A stretch of DNA of 64,000 nucleotides from contig NZ_JAHKPO010000022.1 of NCBI RefSeq assembly GCF_018860365.1, positions 109,860 through 173,859 on the forward strand, read 5' to 3'. Both the position numbers and the translations under genes were made by a program. The stretch is from Arenibacter algicola. GTDB taxonomy: Bacteria; Bacteroidota; Bacteroidia; Flavobacteriales; Flavobacteriaceae. Numbering within the stretch: position 1 is the stretch's first letter; each line of letters opens with the position of its first letter. Positions 28,046-37,222 of the stretch are shown one piece after another. Under the pieces are notes generated by a model, which saw only the letters and a program-made list of their open reading frames with translations, searched no databases and was not told the DNA's origin.

Positions 28046-29443
28046 CTAGTAAACTATGGAATCTGTGGCTATTTTAGGTAGGTCGTAACCTCCGTAATCC
28101 ATAAACAATTCCCCTTCTTTGGGTTTGTCTATTTGATCCGGTTTTTTAATAGGTGTGTTGAACAGATATACAATCTGTAATTCTTTAAACTTTTTTAATT
28201 TTGGGAGATGTGCTTCTTCAAAATTTGTCCCCATAAGGTTCAAGTTTTTAAGATATTCCAGTTTTTCCAATGCCTCTATATTCTTTCCTGTTACCCCGGT
28301 ATTGTCCAATTTTAATACGGTAAGGTGGGGCAAGGTGCTTATTTTTTCAAAAATGGCATCGGTAATCTGGGTTTCACCTAGATCAAGATAAACAACTTGA
28401 CTCTTTACTGAAGATAGCAAATCAAAATCCTTATCGGAAAAGGAAGGTTTATTGATACAGGAGATTTTTATAAAATTACTTTCCTCACTTAAGCGTTCTA
28501 CGTGAAAGCCCTTTTTCTTGAGAACTGCAATGGTATCCGTTGAAATTTCGGCAACCGCTACGTTGGGATAAGTATCGTCCTTGGCTTTTGGGAAGAATGC
28601 TTGAATTGATTCTTTTTTTAAACCTATTTCCCCAATGCTCTTGTTGAATGAATTGCCATTGGCTATCCAGATTTTTATAATATCCAATTCTTCCTTGGAG
28701 GGCTGATCCTTATCTTTTGGTGGCATATGGTCTTCATGGTCCAAAGGCAATATCAATCTGGCATAGAGGGAGCTTTCTTCCGGGTCGTTCGGCTCTATTA
28801 TTAATCCGTCTTCCCCGCCTTTAAGGATGCCATTTTCTTCTTCCAATTGCAATTCGCCTTTTTCTTTTTTGGCATTATGACAGCTTACACATCTAGTGTT
28901 GAGGATAGGTTGTACCAAATCCGTATATAGAATTGCCTCTTCCCAATTCTCTTCTTCCAAAGTAGGCATTTCATAAACTTCCGGGCCAACACCCAAAAGG
29001 GATTTTATGCTGTTGGGCAGTGGTTCAATAAGGTAATCCGATCCATGGGTAATATTTCCCCCAAGATGTCCGGTGAACGATATTAGAAATAATAGTGAGA
29101 ACGAAAAAAGGACTACCGGTACTCGCTTTATAAAGTCGATTTTTGAGGGTGCTGTCAATCGAAGGTACATCAACAAAGAAAATAGGGCAGTAACAATGCC
29201 CAGCCATAAATGATATTTTACCGTATCAAAGGAATATCCTTCACCCTTATAAAGTAGATAACCACTAATACAAGCTATGGTTGCGAAAATAAATGCCCAT
29301 TGAAACAGGATCCCAATTATTTTGGTCCATTCCTTATTCCTTCTATCATACCATTGCAATAGTAAGGCGGCAATAATGAATCCTATCGGTAAATGCACTA
29401 CAAGAGGGTGTAAGCGCCCAATTAATTGTTGGATAACTTCCAT
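28046..29443 (-). CDS. Membrane cytochrome c with C-terminal leucine-rich repeats
   Basis: A 465-residue protein with four membrane helices at the N-terminus (about 12-31, 43-64, 79-95, 108-126; the start resembles DUF2231, with RLHPLVVHLPIGF), then a planctomycete-type cytochrome c domain with one haem motif CVSCH (C185, C188, H189; distal Met probably in HMPPKDKDQ) and a C-terminal stretch of leucine-rich repeats (about 325-440, LPHLTVLKLDNTGVTGKN). The membrane part should anchor it in the inner membrane with haem and repeats in the periplasm. It is the last gene of a four-gene operon with the PSD1 cytochrome, DUF1501 and isomerase-like proteins. Confidence 0.88.
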   Translation of the reverse strand: MEVIQQLIGRLHPLVVHLPIGFIIAALLLQWYDRRNKEWTKIIGILFQWAFIFATIACISGYLLYKGEGYSFDTVKYHLWLGIVTALFSLLMYLRLTAPSKIDFIKRVPVVLFSFSLLFLISFTGHLGGNITHGSDYLIEPLPNSIKSLLGVGPEVYEMPTLEEENWEEAILYTDLVQPILNTRCVSCHNAKKEKGELQLEEENGILKGGEDGLIIEPNDPEESSLYARLILPLDHEDHMPPKDKDQPSKEELDIIKIWIANGNSFNKSIGEIGLKKESIQAFFPKAKDDTYPNVAVAEISTDTIAVLKKKGFHVERLSEESNFIKISCINKPSFSDKDFDLLSSVKSQVVYLDLGETQITDAIFEKISTLPHLTVLKLDNTGVTGKNIEALEKLEYLKNLNLMGTNFEEAHLPKLKKFKELQIVYLFNTPIKKPDQIDKPKEGELFMDYGGYDLPKIATDSIVY

Positions 29444-29450
29444 GGATAAA

Positions 29451-30320
29451 TTATTTGTTCAATTTTAGGCGTTCTTTTAGGGTCTCCATCATAAAAACAT
29501 TGGCCTCCCATTGATCGGAAACTGGTACACGGGTATAGGGCAGGGTTGGCATATAATCTGCTGGACCAAATTCTGTGGTCACTGTTACAACACCGTTGTT
29601 TTCCTTCCAACCTTTCCTAATTACCTTTTCCCAAATTGCCATATGTCTTTTCAGGGCATTTTTCCATTCTGGGGCCTGGGGATCATTTACCTGCGGACCT
29701 TCGGCATAACCGATACGGGCGTGTATGTGGTTGGATTTTTTTATTACTTCCTTTAATAATTCGTCCTTGCCCTGTAGTAATGACTCGTGGACTACCATCC
29801 AATGGCTAATGTCCAGGGTAAGCTTAAGATCAGGAATTAGGGCCAGATATTTGTTGGTATCCGGCAGGTTGTAACTAAAACGGCCCCTATGTGTTTCGTG
29901 ATATACGGGAATATTGTGTTTGGCGCTTATGGTATTGGCCGCATCAATAAAGGCCTTGTTTTCTTCGGCCGTAAAAAAATCACTGCCGGTCTGACTATTG
30001 ATCAGTACCGGTTTCCATAGCATTAAGGTCTCCAAAACACCTTTGTACTGTTCCAAACTCTCCTTAAAAGGCAGACCCTTATTGGTGCCATGCAGTAGGT
30101 TTAATAGTAGATCATGTTTTTCCAAGGCGGCCTTCAAGGCTTCCTGTTTTTCGGATCCCGAAGGCAACCATAATTCTACTCCATCATAGCCGGAGGTCTT
30201 GGCCCGTTCGCAAAAGCCATCCAAGGACAATTGGTTGCCCCAATCGGTTTGAAAAAAAAGCACCTTTTCTTGACCATAGGAAAATAGTAGGGAGCCAAAA
30301 AGTATTATGAATAATCGCAT
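29451..30320 (-). CDS. Exported sugar isomerase/epimerase-like TIM barrel
   Basis: A 289-residue protein of the xylose-isomerase-like TIM-barrel superfamily (AP endonuclease 2-like fold), with GYDGVELWLP near the start, VYHETHRGRF, and LKLTLDISHWMVVHE, where the Glu/Asp/His side chains are the usual metal ligands. Unusually, it has a signal peptide (MRLFIILFGSLLFSYGQ). I start it at the ATG at 30320, which gives this signal peptide. A TTG at 30353 would add 11 polar residues in front of it. It lies in the same operon as the DUF1501 and PSD1 genes. Export to the periplasm suggests a sugar or polyol substrate processed outside the cytoplasm. Confidence 0.85.
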   Translation of the reverse strand: MRLFIILFGSLLFSYGQEKVLFFQTDWGNQLSLDGFCERAKTSGYDGVELWLPSGSEKQEALKAALEKHDLLLNLLHGTNKGLPFKESLEQYKGVLETLMLWKPVLINSQTGSDFFTAEENKAFIDAANTISAKHNIPVYHETHRGRFSYNLPDTNKYLALIPDLKLTLDISHWMVVHESLLQGKDELLKEVIKKSNHIHARIGYAEGPQVNDPQAPEWKNALKRHMAIWEKVIRKGWKENNGVVTVTTEFGPADYMPTLPYTRVPVSDQWEANVFMMETLKERLKLNK

Positions 30321-30345
30321 TTTATTGGTTTGGTCGGTTTGTGTT

Positions 30346-31854
30346 TTAGGCAAGAATTTCGTGTATTACATGTCCTTCTACATCGGTAAGACGGAAGGGT
30401 CTTCCTTGAAAATCAAAAGTAAATTGTTCGTGGTCAAAACCTAGAAGGTGCATCATAGTGGCGTGAACATCGTGTACCGAGACCTGGCCTTCCAAAGCGG
30501 AAAATCCAATTTCATCGGTGAGGCCCCAACTGGCCCCTTTTTTTATGCCCCCTCCGGCCATCCACATGGTAAAGGCATCTCCGTGATGATCCCGGCCTTT
30601 ATAGGCCATTTCCTGACCTTCCCGGTTTTCCTGCATTGGGGTCCGGCCAAATTCGCCTCCCCAGACCACCAAGGTCTCGTCCAGTAATCCCCTTTGTTTA
30701 AGATCCAGGAGTAGCGCGGACATGGGTCTGTCTATTTCTGTACATTTATTTCTGAGCCCTAGGTCTACTGCAGTATCGTGACCAGTTCCGTGACTGTCCC
30801 AGCCCCAATCGAACAATTGAACAAATCGTACCCCGTCCTCAACGAGTTTTCTGGCTAAAAGGCAATTGTTGGCAAAGGATTCCTTTCCGGGTTGTACCCC
30901 GTACATTTCCCTTATATGCTCTGGTTCATTGTTGATGTTCATTACCTCTGGTACTGCAGTCTGCATACGGTAGGCCATCTCATACTGATTGATTCTAGCC
31001 AAGATCTCTGGATCGGAATATTCGTTGAATTCTTTTTTGTTGATATTGTTTATAGCATCGATAGTGCTTTTTTTAAGATTTCGGGTAATACCTTTAGGGT
31101 CATCTATATAAAGCACTGGATCTCCTTTGGACCTACATTGGACCCCTTGGTAAACTGATGGTAAGAAACCGCTTCCCCACACACTTTTTCCGGCATCCGG
31201 TGTTTTACCTCCGGAGGTAAGTACTACAAAGCCTGGTAAATTCTGATTTTCGGAACCTAGGCCATAGGTAACCCAGGACCCTATACTTGGTCTGCCCAAT
31301 CTGGGGCTTCCCGTATGCATAAACAATTGGGCGGGCCCGTGATTGAATTGATCTGTATTTACCGCTTTAAGGAAAGCCACTTCATCCACTACTTTGGAAA
31401 AGTGGGGCAAGAAATTGGAGACCCAATTACCGGATTCTCCATGTTGTTTAAATTCCGCCTGGGGACCCAAAAGTTTAGGTGTTCCCCTAATAAAGGCAAA
31501 TTTTTTGCCTTCCAACATGGATTGCGGGGTAACCTGTCCGTCCAGTTTTTGCAGTGTAGGTTTGTAATCGAACATTTCCAACTGGGAAGGAGCTCCTGCC
31601 ATATGTAGGTAAATTACCGATTTTACCTTGGCGGGGAAAGGAGGGGCCATGGAAGCCAAAGGGTTGATGTCTCTTTCCGTTAGGGCAATCTTAGCGGTAT
31701 CTTTGTTGCCAAGAAAGGAATTACAGGACATAAAGAAGGAGCCTAGGGCCAAACCGCCCATCCCGGCAACGCAATCTTTAATGAAATGTCGACGGGTCTT
31801 CGCTTGAATTTCCCGTTGTAACTTTTCTTTTATTAATCGGTCCAAACTGTTCAT
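30346..31854 (-). CDS. DUF1501 protein with twin-arginine signal
   Basis: A 502-residue protein with a twin-arginine motif (R21-R22 in KTRRHFIKDC) before a hydrophobic stretch GMGGLALGSFF, so it is probably exported folded by Tat. The body is DUF1501 (alkaline-phosphatase/sulfatase-like superfamily): YLHMAGAPSQLEMFDYKP at the N-terminal side, then GWDSHGTGHD and VVWGGEFGRTPMQ, and the final DVHATMMHLLGFDHEQ. Metal-binding His and Asp residues occur in these motifs. Function is unproven; such genes are almost always next to PSD1/DUF1553 genes, as here (2 bp gap). Confidence 0.93.
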   Translation of the reverse strand: MNSLDRLIKEKLQREIQAKTRRHFIKDCVAGMGGLALGSFFMSCNSFLGNKDTAKIALTERDINPLASMAPPFPAKVKSVIYLHMAGAPSQLEMFDYKPTLQKLDGQVTPQSMLEGKKFAFIRGTPKLLGPQAEFKQHGESGNWVSNFLPHFSKVVDEVAFLKAVNTDQFNHGPAQLFMHTGSPRLGRPSIGSWVTYGLGSENQNLPGFVVLTSGGKTPDAGKSVWGSGFLPSVYQGVQCRSKGDPVLYIDDPKGITRNLKKSTIDAINNINKKEFNEYSDPEILARINQYEMAYRMQTAVPEVMNINNEPEHIREMYGVQPGKESFANNCLLARKLVEDGVRFVQLFDWGWDSHGTGHDTAVDLGLRNKCTEIDRPMSALLLDLKQRGLLDETLVVWGGEFGRTPMQENREGQEMAYKGRDHHGDAFTMWMAGGGIKKGASWGLTDEIGFSALEGQVSVHDVHATMMHLLGFDHEQFTFDFQGRPFRLTDVEGHVIHEILA

Positions 31855-31856
31855 AG

Positions 31857-34595
31857 CTACGATTTTGTTAAAAACTCATCCAAGTTCATGATGGCATTGG
31901 CCACTACGGTCAATGCTGCTAAATTGGCATCTGTATCGGTTTCAAAAGGAATAAATTCCTTGATATTCTTTGGTTTTTCCTGGAAATCGGAAAGGGAACT
32001 GTTGTATAGTTCCTTTAGGACATTTAGTTTTTCCTCTGTAATATCCGCCAAAACTGCTTTCCTGTAGCCATCTCGTATACTTTTGTCTACACCATTGCTC
32101 TGGCCCATAAATTTGGCCAAATGATAGGCAGTTTCCAGATATACGGGATCGTTTAGGGTAACCAAGGCCTGTAATGGGGTGTTGGTCACGGTTCTACGTA
32201 CCGTGGATACTTCCCTACTTCCTGCGTCAAAAGTGAGGAAGGAGGGGTAAGGGCTTGTTCGTTTTAAATAGGTGTATACGGCCTTCCTATATTTGTCCTC
32301 CCCTTGGCTTTCCACCCAATTGCCGCCATTATATACCGTTTGCCAAATGCCATCCGGTTGTGGTGGCATAACACTTGGGCCGTACATTTTGGTGCTTAAA
32401 AGTCCGGATACTGCCAGGGCCTGATCGCGAATTTGTTCTGCTCCCAAGCGAATTCTAGGGCCACGGGCATAGAGTCTGTTTTCCGGATCCAAATTGTATA
32501 ATTTGGCATTGTTCTTAGAACTTTGCCGGTAGGTGCCACTCATTACAATATCTTTTACCAGAGCCTTTATGCTCCAATTATGCTCGTTCATGAATCTTAA
32601 GGCCAACCAGTCCAATAATTCGGGGTGTGTAGGCGGATCGGATTGTGATCCCATATCTTCCAAGGAGGCTACTATTCCCCGACCATAAATTTGTTGCCAT
32701 ACCCTGTTTACAAGGGTACGTGCCGTTAGCGGGTTCTCTTTGCTGACCATCCATTTGGACAATCCTAGCCTATTTTTTGGCCAGGCATCGTTCCAAGCAT
32801 TGAGGCTTTGGGGAGTAGCAGGTTCTACGGTATCGGTTTTCATTAGCCAATTGCCCCGTTCAAAAACCTGGGTGGTCCTCTTTAGGTAATCAGGATTTTC
32901 TATGATGATGGGTAGTGTAGGGGTGTCGGCGTTCAACAGTTTCATAAAACTGTCATCAATTTGGGAGTATCCAGAATTGTTCTCAGCCTTTATTTCCGGA
33001 AGAAATGCAAACCATGAAATATAACTGGTAGGGCTTTTGGGAGAGATCTTGTCATTATTGGCTTCAATATATAAGTTTAATTTGTCGTTTGTTTTTTTGA
33101 AAGGGAACTTTTGAATTTCCCTGCCCTTGGTTTTGTTCGTTGTAAATTGTGCTAATATCTCTCCATCCGCATTGTCTTTTCTGACGGTTACTTTGGTGCC
33201 ATCTATTCCTGAAGAATACTTCAGGTACATATAATCGGCACCTTGGGTATAAACATCAGGGAGGTAGCAGGAGCCATTGTCCCTTAAGGCCAGCCATTTC
33301 GTGTCCGCCAAATTGCCATTGGTATAATTCTTGGCCAAATGGGCGTGGTAAATAGGTTCGGAATATTGTAAGAAATTGTTATAGGTTTTGGCAACTTCCT
33401 TATTCTCGTTTTTAGAGATCCATTGGTAAATCTTATCTACTTCCCCTTGTTGTTCCTCGGAGAAAAACCTTAAATTGGGTTCATCCTCCGATGTGTCTTC
33501 GTCCCTGGTATTGTTAAAAAATGCCATGAGGTTGTAATACTCTTTGTTTTTAAAGGGGTCGTAGGTGTGACTATGGCATTGTACACACCCAATGGTGGTG
33601 CTCTGCCATACTTCAAAGGTGGTGTTTACCCTATCGATTACGGAAGCTACCCTGAATTCTTCATCCTCGGTACCTCCTTCGTCATTGTTCATCGTATTTC
33701 TGTGGAAGGCAGTGGCGATCAGCTGATCGGCCGAGGGGTTGGGCAAAAGATCTCCGGCCAACTGCTCAATCGTGAACTGGTCGAAGGGCATATCCTGGTT
33801 CAAGGATTTTATGACCCAGTCCCTATATTGCCACATAGTCCTACCCATATCTTTTTCATAGCCTTTGGTGTCCGCATAACGCGCATGATCCAACCACCAA
33901 CTGGCCCATTTTTCACCATAGGCATCACGGGACAATAATTCGTCCACCATATTTTCGTAAGTAATTTTCCCGGAGGTAAAATCATTAAATAAGGAATCGT
34001 CCGGTGGAAGTCCGGTAAGGTCCATGGACACTCTCCGTGCCAAAACGTTTTGCTCGGCAGGTGGACTAGGTTCCAAGTCGTTGTTTTCCAAGGTCCTTAA
34101 AATAAAGTGGTCTATGTCATTTTGAATAAATCCTTGAGAATCACCGGAAGAAATACCGGCCGATTGTGTTGCTTCCGGAATTTCCACTTTTTCAGGTAAG
34201 GTATAGGCCCAATGTTTGCCCCATTTGGCTCCCTGGTCTACCCACTTGGTCAACAGCTCTATTTCCTCCTCTGAAAGTTTCGATTTCTTATAGGGCATTC
34301 GCAATTCTGGGTCATCTTCCTTTAGCCTTTGAATAAAGGGGCTTTTGGCGGCATTGCCGGGGATAATTGCGGGCTCTCCGGATTCGGTATTGGCAAAGGC
34401 TTCCTCTTCGAATAATAGACTGAAACCACCACTTTTTTTAACCCCACCATGGCAGGTAATACAGTTCTTGTTCAAGATAGGTTTTATATCCGCACTAAAA
34501 TCTACGGTATCCGCAGGTTTAAGAAGGCTCCAAACGTAAATAACAAGCACAAGTGCCCCCACTATCAATAGGAATAAATATGCTTTATTTTTCAT
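31857..34595 (-). CDS. PSD1 cytochrome c with DUF1549 and DUF1553
   Basis: A 912-residue protein: N-terminal membrane anchor (about 5-24), planctomycete cytochrome c domain with CITCHG (C45, C48, H49), DUF1549 (about 150-360, with RRVSMDLTGLPP and WWLDHARYADTKGYE), a middle beta-rich carbohydrate-binding-like part, and DUF1553 (about 610-880, WMVSKENPLTARTLVNRVWQ). A second haem motif, CVQCHSH, lies in the DUF1549 part. This architecture was named from planctomycetes and is common in bacteria that grow on polysaccharides. The enzyme activity is unknown. It is the first gene of the operon. Confidence 0.94.
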   Translation of the reverse strand: MKNKAYLFLLIVGALVLVIYVWSLLKPADTVDFSADIKPILNKNCITCHGGVKKSGGFSLLFEEEAFANTESGEPAIIPGNAAKSPFIQRLKEDDPELRMPYKKSKLSEEEIELLTKWVDQGAKWGKHWAYTLPEKVEIPEATQSAGISSGDSQGFIQNDIDHFILRTLENNDLEPSPPAEQNVLARRVSMDLTGLPPDDSLFNDFTSGKITYENMVDELLSRDAYGEKWASWWLDHARYADTKGYEKDMGRTMWQYRDWVIKSLNQDMPFDQFTIEQLAGDLLPNPSADQLIATAFHRNTMNNDEGGTEDEEFRVASVIDRVNTTFEVWQSTTIGCVQCHSHTYDPFKNKEYYNLMAFFNNTRDEDTSEDEPNLRFFSEEQQGEVDKIYQWISKNENKEVAKTYNNFLQYSEPIYHAHLAKNYTNGNLADTKWLALRDNGSCYLPDVYTQGADYMYLKYSSGIDGTKVTVRKDNADGEILAQFTTNKTKGREIQKFPFKKTNDKLNLYIEANNDKISPKSPTSYISWFAFLPEIKAENNSGYSQIDDSFMKLLNADTPTLPIIIENPDYLKRTTQVFERGNWLMKTDTVEPATPQSLNAWNDAWPKNRLGLSKWMVSKENPLTARTLVNRVWQQIYGRGIVASLEDMGSQSDPPTHPELLDWLALRFMNEHNWSIKALVKDIVMSGTYRQSSKNNAKLYNLDPENRLYARGPRIRLGAEQIRDQALAVSGLLSTKMYGPSVMPPQPDGIWQTVYNGGNWVESQGEDKYRKAVYTYLKRTSPYPSFLTFDAGSREVSTVRRTVTNTPLQALVTLNDPVYLETAYHLAKFMGQSNGVDKSIRDGYRKAVLADITEEKLNVLKELYNSSLSDFQEKPKNIKEFIPFETDTDANLAALTVVANAIMNLDEFLTKS

Positions 34596-35142
34596 GCTAT
34601 TATTTTTAAATGTTTGTTCAATATCAATGTTTTTAAATCCGCACCACTTATTTGAGGTATGCTAATATTAGGCAGTTGATCCAATAGTTCTCATGAATAA
34701 TAATACTGCTTCATAAAATTAGGGGCAACCATCATCATGTTGATTAGTAATACTTTATTCTTCCACCTTGGTGGAAATGTATTCTTTAGTCCCCCAATAC
34801 TCACTGTGCTTTAAGCACCAATCTCTTCGACATGCAATATGCCATTATTTAGGGTGATAAAACGGAGATATTTTAAGCAATTATATGGGAAATAATCTGC
34901 ACTGGCTATCAAATGCTTATTATTTTTAGATATTTACTGTCAATACCTCAATTTATTCAGTCTAAACTTAATTTATATCGGAACAATACCCTTATAAAAG
35001 TAAGAAATTGAAAAGCTATTGTCAATACAATATTATGCCTTGGGCAGATGATGGTTATGGGGTACAAGAATTTAAGCGATTCTATTCCTCGAAGATAGAA
35101 TCGCTTAAAAATATTGGAAGTTGTTGTTAATTTCCTTGGAAA
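34596..35142. other. Gene-free spacer, 547 bp
   Basis: AT-rich DNA between the PSD1 gene and lysS, both minus. It holds the lysS hairpin at its right end and must contain the promoter of the PSD1 operon, but no clear -33/-7 pair was found. No reading frame or RNA fold of note was seen in the rest. Confidence 0.6.
35071..35109 (-). terminator. Hairpin terminator after lysS
   Basis: A perfect 15-bp stem (tttaagcgattctat at 35071-35085, complement at 35095-35109) with a 9-nt loop, 34 bp past the lysS stop. The following T-run is short, so the strong stem is the main evidence. Confidence 0.75.
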
Positions 35143-36834
35143 TTATTTCTTTAAAAGCACCACTTTAATGTCGCCCTCGGTGGCAACCTTGATCAACTCG
35201 TGCTTGGAAAGGGCCTTCATGGATTTATCCCATTTTTTGCCGCTTAGTCCCGCTTTTGTCTTAAGTTCGTCCAACGCTAGTTTGCCTTCTGGTTTTAATA
35301 AGGCAAGTATCTCTTTTTCTTCCTCGCTAAGCTCTAACTGTTTCTTTTCCGGTCTCATTTGTGGAAAGAAAAGTACCTCCTGTATGGAAGCATTGTTGGT
35401 CATCAACATGACCAAACGATCAATTCCGATACCGATACCACTGGTAGGGGGCATTCCGTATTCCAAGGCTCTTAGGAAATCTTGATCAATGAACATGGCC
35501 TCGTCGTCGCCTTTTTCTGAAAGTTGAAGTTGTTCCTCAAACCTTTCCCGTTGGTCAATAGGATCGTTCAACTCGGAATAGGCATTGGCCAATTCCTTTC
35601 CATTCGCCATTAACTCAAAACGTTCGGTTAATGCGGGATTGTCCCTGTGCTCCTTGCATAACGGACTCATTTCTTTGGGATAGTCCGTGATAAAGGTGGG
35701 CTGTATATAGTGATGTTCGCATTTTTCACCGAAAATTTCATCAATGAGCTTCCCAACTCCCATGCTATCATCAACCTCAATATTTAACTTTTTGGCAACT
35801 TCCCTAAGTTCTACTTCATTCATTCCGGCAACATCAAAACCGGTATGGATTTTTATAGCTTCCAAAATGGGTACTCTAGGGTAAGGTGCCTTAAATTCTA
35901 TCTCATTTTTGCCAACGGTTACTTTGGAAGTGCCGTTGGAATCGATGGCTACTTTTTCTAAAAGTTTTTCGGTCATGTCCATCATCCAATTGTAATCCTT
36001 GTAGGCCACATAAAGTTCCATGACCGTAAATTCAGGATTATGGGTGCGATCCATACCTTCGTTTCTAAAATCCTTTGCGAATTCGTAAACGCCATCAAAG
36101 CCACCAACAATCAATCTTTTTAAGTATAGCTCATTGGCTACCCTTAAATATAAGGGAATGTTCAATGCGTTGTGGTGCGTCATAAACGGACGTGCCGCAG
36201 CTCCTCCAGGAATGGGTTGTAGTATTGGGGTCTCCACCTCCAAATAGCCTGCATCGTTAAAAAACTGACGCATACTATTGGTGATTTTGGTACGCTTTAT
36301 AAAATTTTTCTTAACGCTCGGGTTAACTACCAAATCTACATATCGCTGGCGATAGCGCAATTCTGGGTCGTTAAATTCATCAAAAACCTTACCTTCTGCG
36401 TCTACCTTTGGCAATGGCAATGGGCGCAAGGATTTACTTAGTAAGGTAAAATTCCTTACCATTACAGTTTTCTCCCCAACCTGAGTGGTGAAAAGCTCCC
36501 CTTCAATGCCAATGATATCACCAATGTCCAACAATTTCTTATACACATCATTGTACAAGGTTTTGTCTTCTCCTGTACAAATTTCGTCCCTGTTAAAATA
36601 GACCTGTATACGGCCTTCGCTATCCTGTAGTTCGGCAAAAGAAGCCTTACCTTGGATTCTTCTGGACATAAGTCTTCCGGAAAGAACAACCTTTTTTCCT
36701 TCTTCATAATTCTCCTTGGCCTTTTTAGAAGTGCTGTCTACTGGGTATAGGGCGGCGGGGTAGGGGTCGATGCCCATTTCCCTTAACTTGCCAAGTTTTT
36801 CCCTTCTTATTACTTCTTGTTCCGAAAGCTGCAT
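35143..36834 (-). CDS. lysS: Lysyl-tRNA synthetase (class II)
   Basis: A 563-residue cytoplasmic class II enzyme that charges tRNA-Lys. The OB-fold anticodon-binding domain is at about 45-150, followed by the catalytic domain with motif 2 ([14 protein letters not shown]) and motif 3 ([12 protein letters not shown]). A C-terminal extension of about 60 residues beyond the usual ~500 (from about 505, [16 protein letters not shown]) reads like a small winged-helix domain. This extension is common in flavobacterial LysRS. A promoter with a TATATTTG box lies 21 bp upstream and a strong hairpin follows. Confidence 0.97.
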   Translation of the reverse strand: MQLSEQEVIRREKLGKLREMGIDPYPAALYPVDSTSKKAKENYEEGKKVVLSGRLMSRRIQGKASFAELQDSEGRIQVYFNRDEICTGEDKTLYNDVYKKLLDIGDIIGIEGELFTTQVGEKTVMVRNFTLLSKSLRPLPLPKVDAEGKVFDEFNDPELRYRQRYVDLVVNPSVKKNFIKRTKITNSMRQFFNDAGYLEVETPILQPIPGGAAARPFMTHHNALNIPLYLRVANELYLKRLIVGGFDGVYEFAKDFRNEGMDRTHNPEFTVMELYVAYKDYNWMMDMTEKLLEKVAIDSNGTSKVTVGKNEIEFKAPYPRVPILEAIKIHTGFDVAGMNEVELREVAKKLNIEVDDSMGVGKLIDEIFGEKCEHHYIQPTFITDYPKEMSPLCKEHRDNPALTERFELMANGKELANAYSELNDPIDQRERFEEQLQLSEKGDDEAMFIDQDFLRALEYGMPPTSGIGIGIDRLVMLMTNNASIQEVLFFPQMRPEKKQLELSEEEKEILALLKPEGKLALDELKTKAGLSGKKWDKSMKALSKHELIKVATEGDIKVVLLKK

Positions 36835-36854
36835 ATACTTATAAATTAAGGCTG

Positions 36855-36862
36855 CAAATATA
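36855..36862 (-). promoter_or_regulatory. -7 box of the lysS promoter
   Basis: On the minus strand this reads TATATTTG, a match to TAnnTTTG, with its last base 20 nt before the lysS ATG. A TTTG lies upstream but 25 nt away, longer than usual, so the -33 element is uncertain. Confidence 0.6.
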
Positions 36863-37022
36863 GGTACTCTGCGTTAATCTATCAATCCAAAAATCAGAAT
36901 TGATAGTTTTGAAAACAGGGCACTCTAATTTTTTCCATTTTCCTGTAACAAACAGACTGTTTTTTAGTCTTAATAGTACACCTGTCCCGCAATGTGGCAG
37001 AATCAATTAAAATTCAAAAAAA

Positions 37023-37178
37023 ATGGGCTGTTTTAGGGTCATATTGGCCATTGTTTTTCCGCCCTTGGCCGTAATAGGCAAGGGGTGCGGTTCCTTTATA
37101 ATAGTTTTTCTGCTTACTCTTTGTGGATGGGTACCCGGTGTAATTGCCGCGCTGATTATCCTTAACAATCCAAACTAG
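37023..37178 (+). CDS. YqaE/Pmp3-family small membrane protein
   Basis: A 51-codon gene. The protein, MGCFRVILAIVFPPLAVIGK... ending VPGVIAALIILNNPN, has the YqaE/Pmp3 layout: two membrane helices joined by a short loop, with the family's FPPLAV motif in the first helix and WVPGVIAAL at the start of the second. Pmp3 proteins affect membrane potential and stress tolerance in yeast and plants; bacterial members are poorly studied. ATG at 37023 and TAG at 37176-37178. It is 44 bp upstream of the lipB start and in the same direction, but lipB has its own promoter. Confidence 0.88.
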   Translation: MGCFRVILAIVFPPLAVIGKGCGSFIIVFLLTLCGWVPGVIAALIILNNPN

Positions 37179-37188
37179 GGTTTTGGGG

Positions 37189-37218
37189 TTTGGTTTATGA
37201 GTGGAGTTTGTATCTTTG
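37189..37218 (+). promoter_or_regulatory. lipB promoter, nearly leaderless
   Basis: TTTG at 37189-37192 and TATCTTTG at 37211-37218 are separated by 18 nt and fit the Bacteroidota -33/-7 consensus. The ATG of lipB begins 5 nt after the -7 box, so transcription should start at or within one or two bases of the start codon. Confidence 0.7.
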
Positions 37219-37222
37219 CAGC

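Noticed and set aside
36320..36330. GTTAACT inside lysS
   Set aside because: It is in coding sequence and lacks the second half of the motif.
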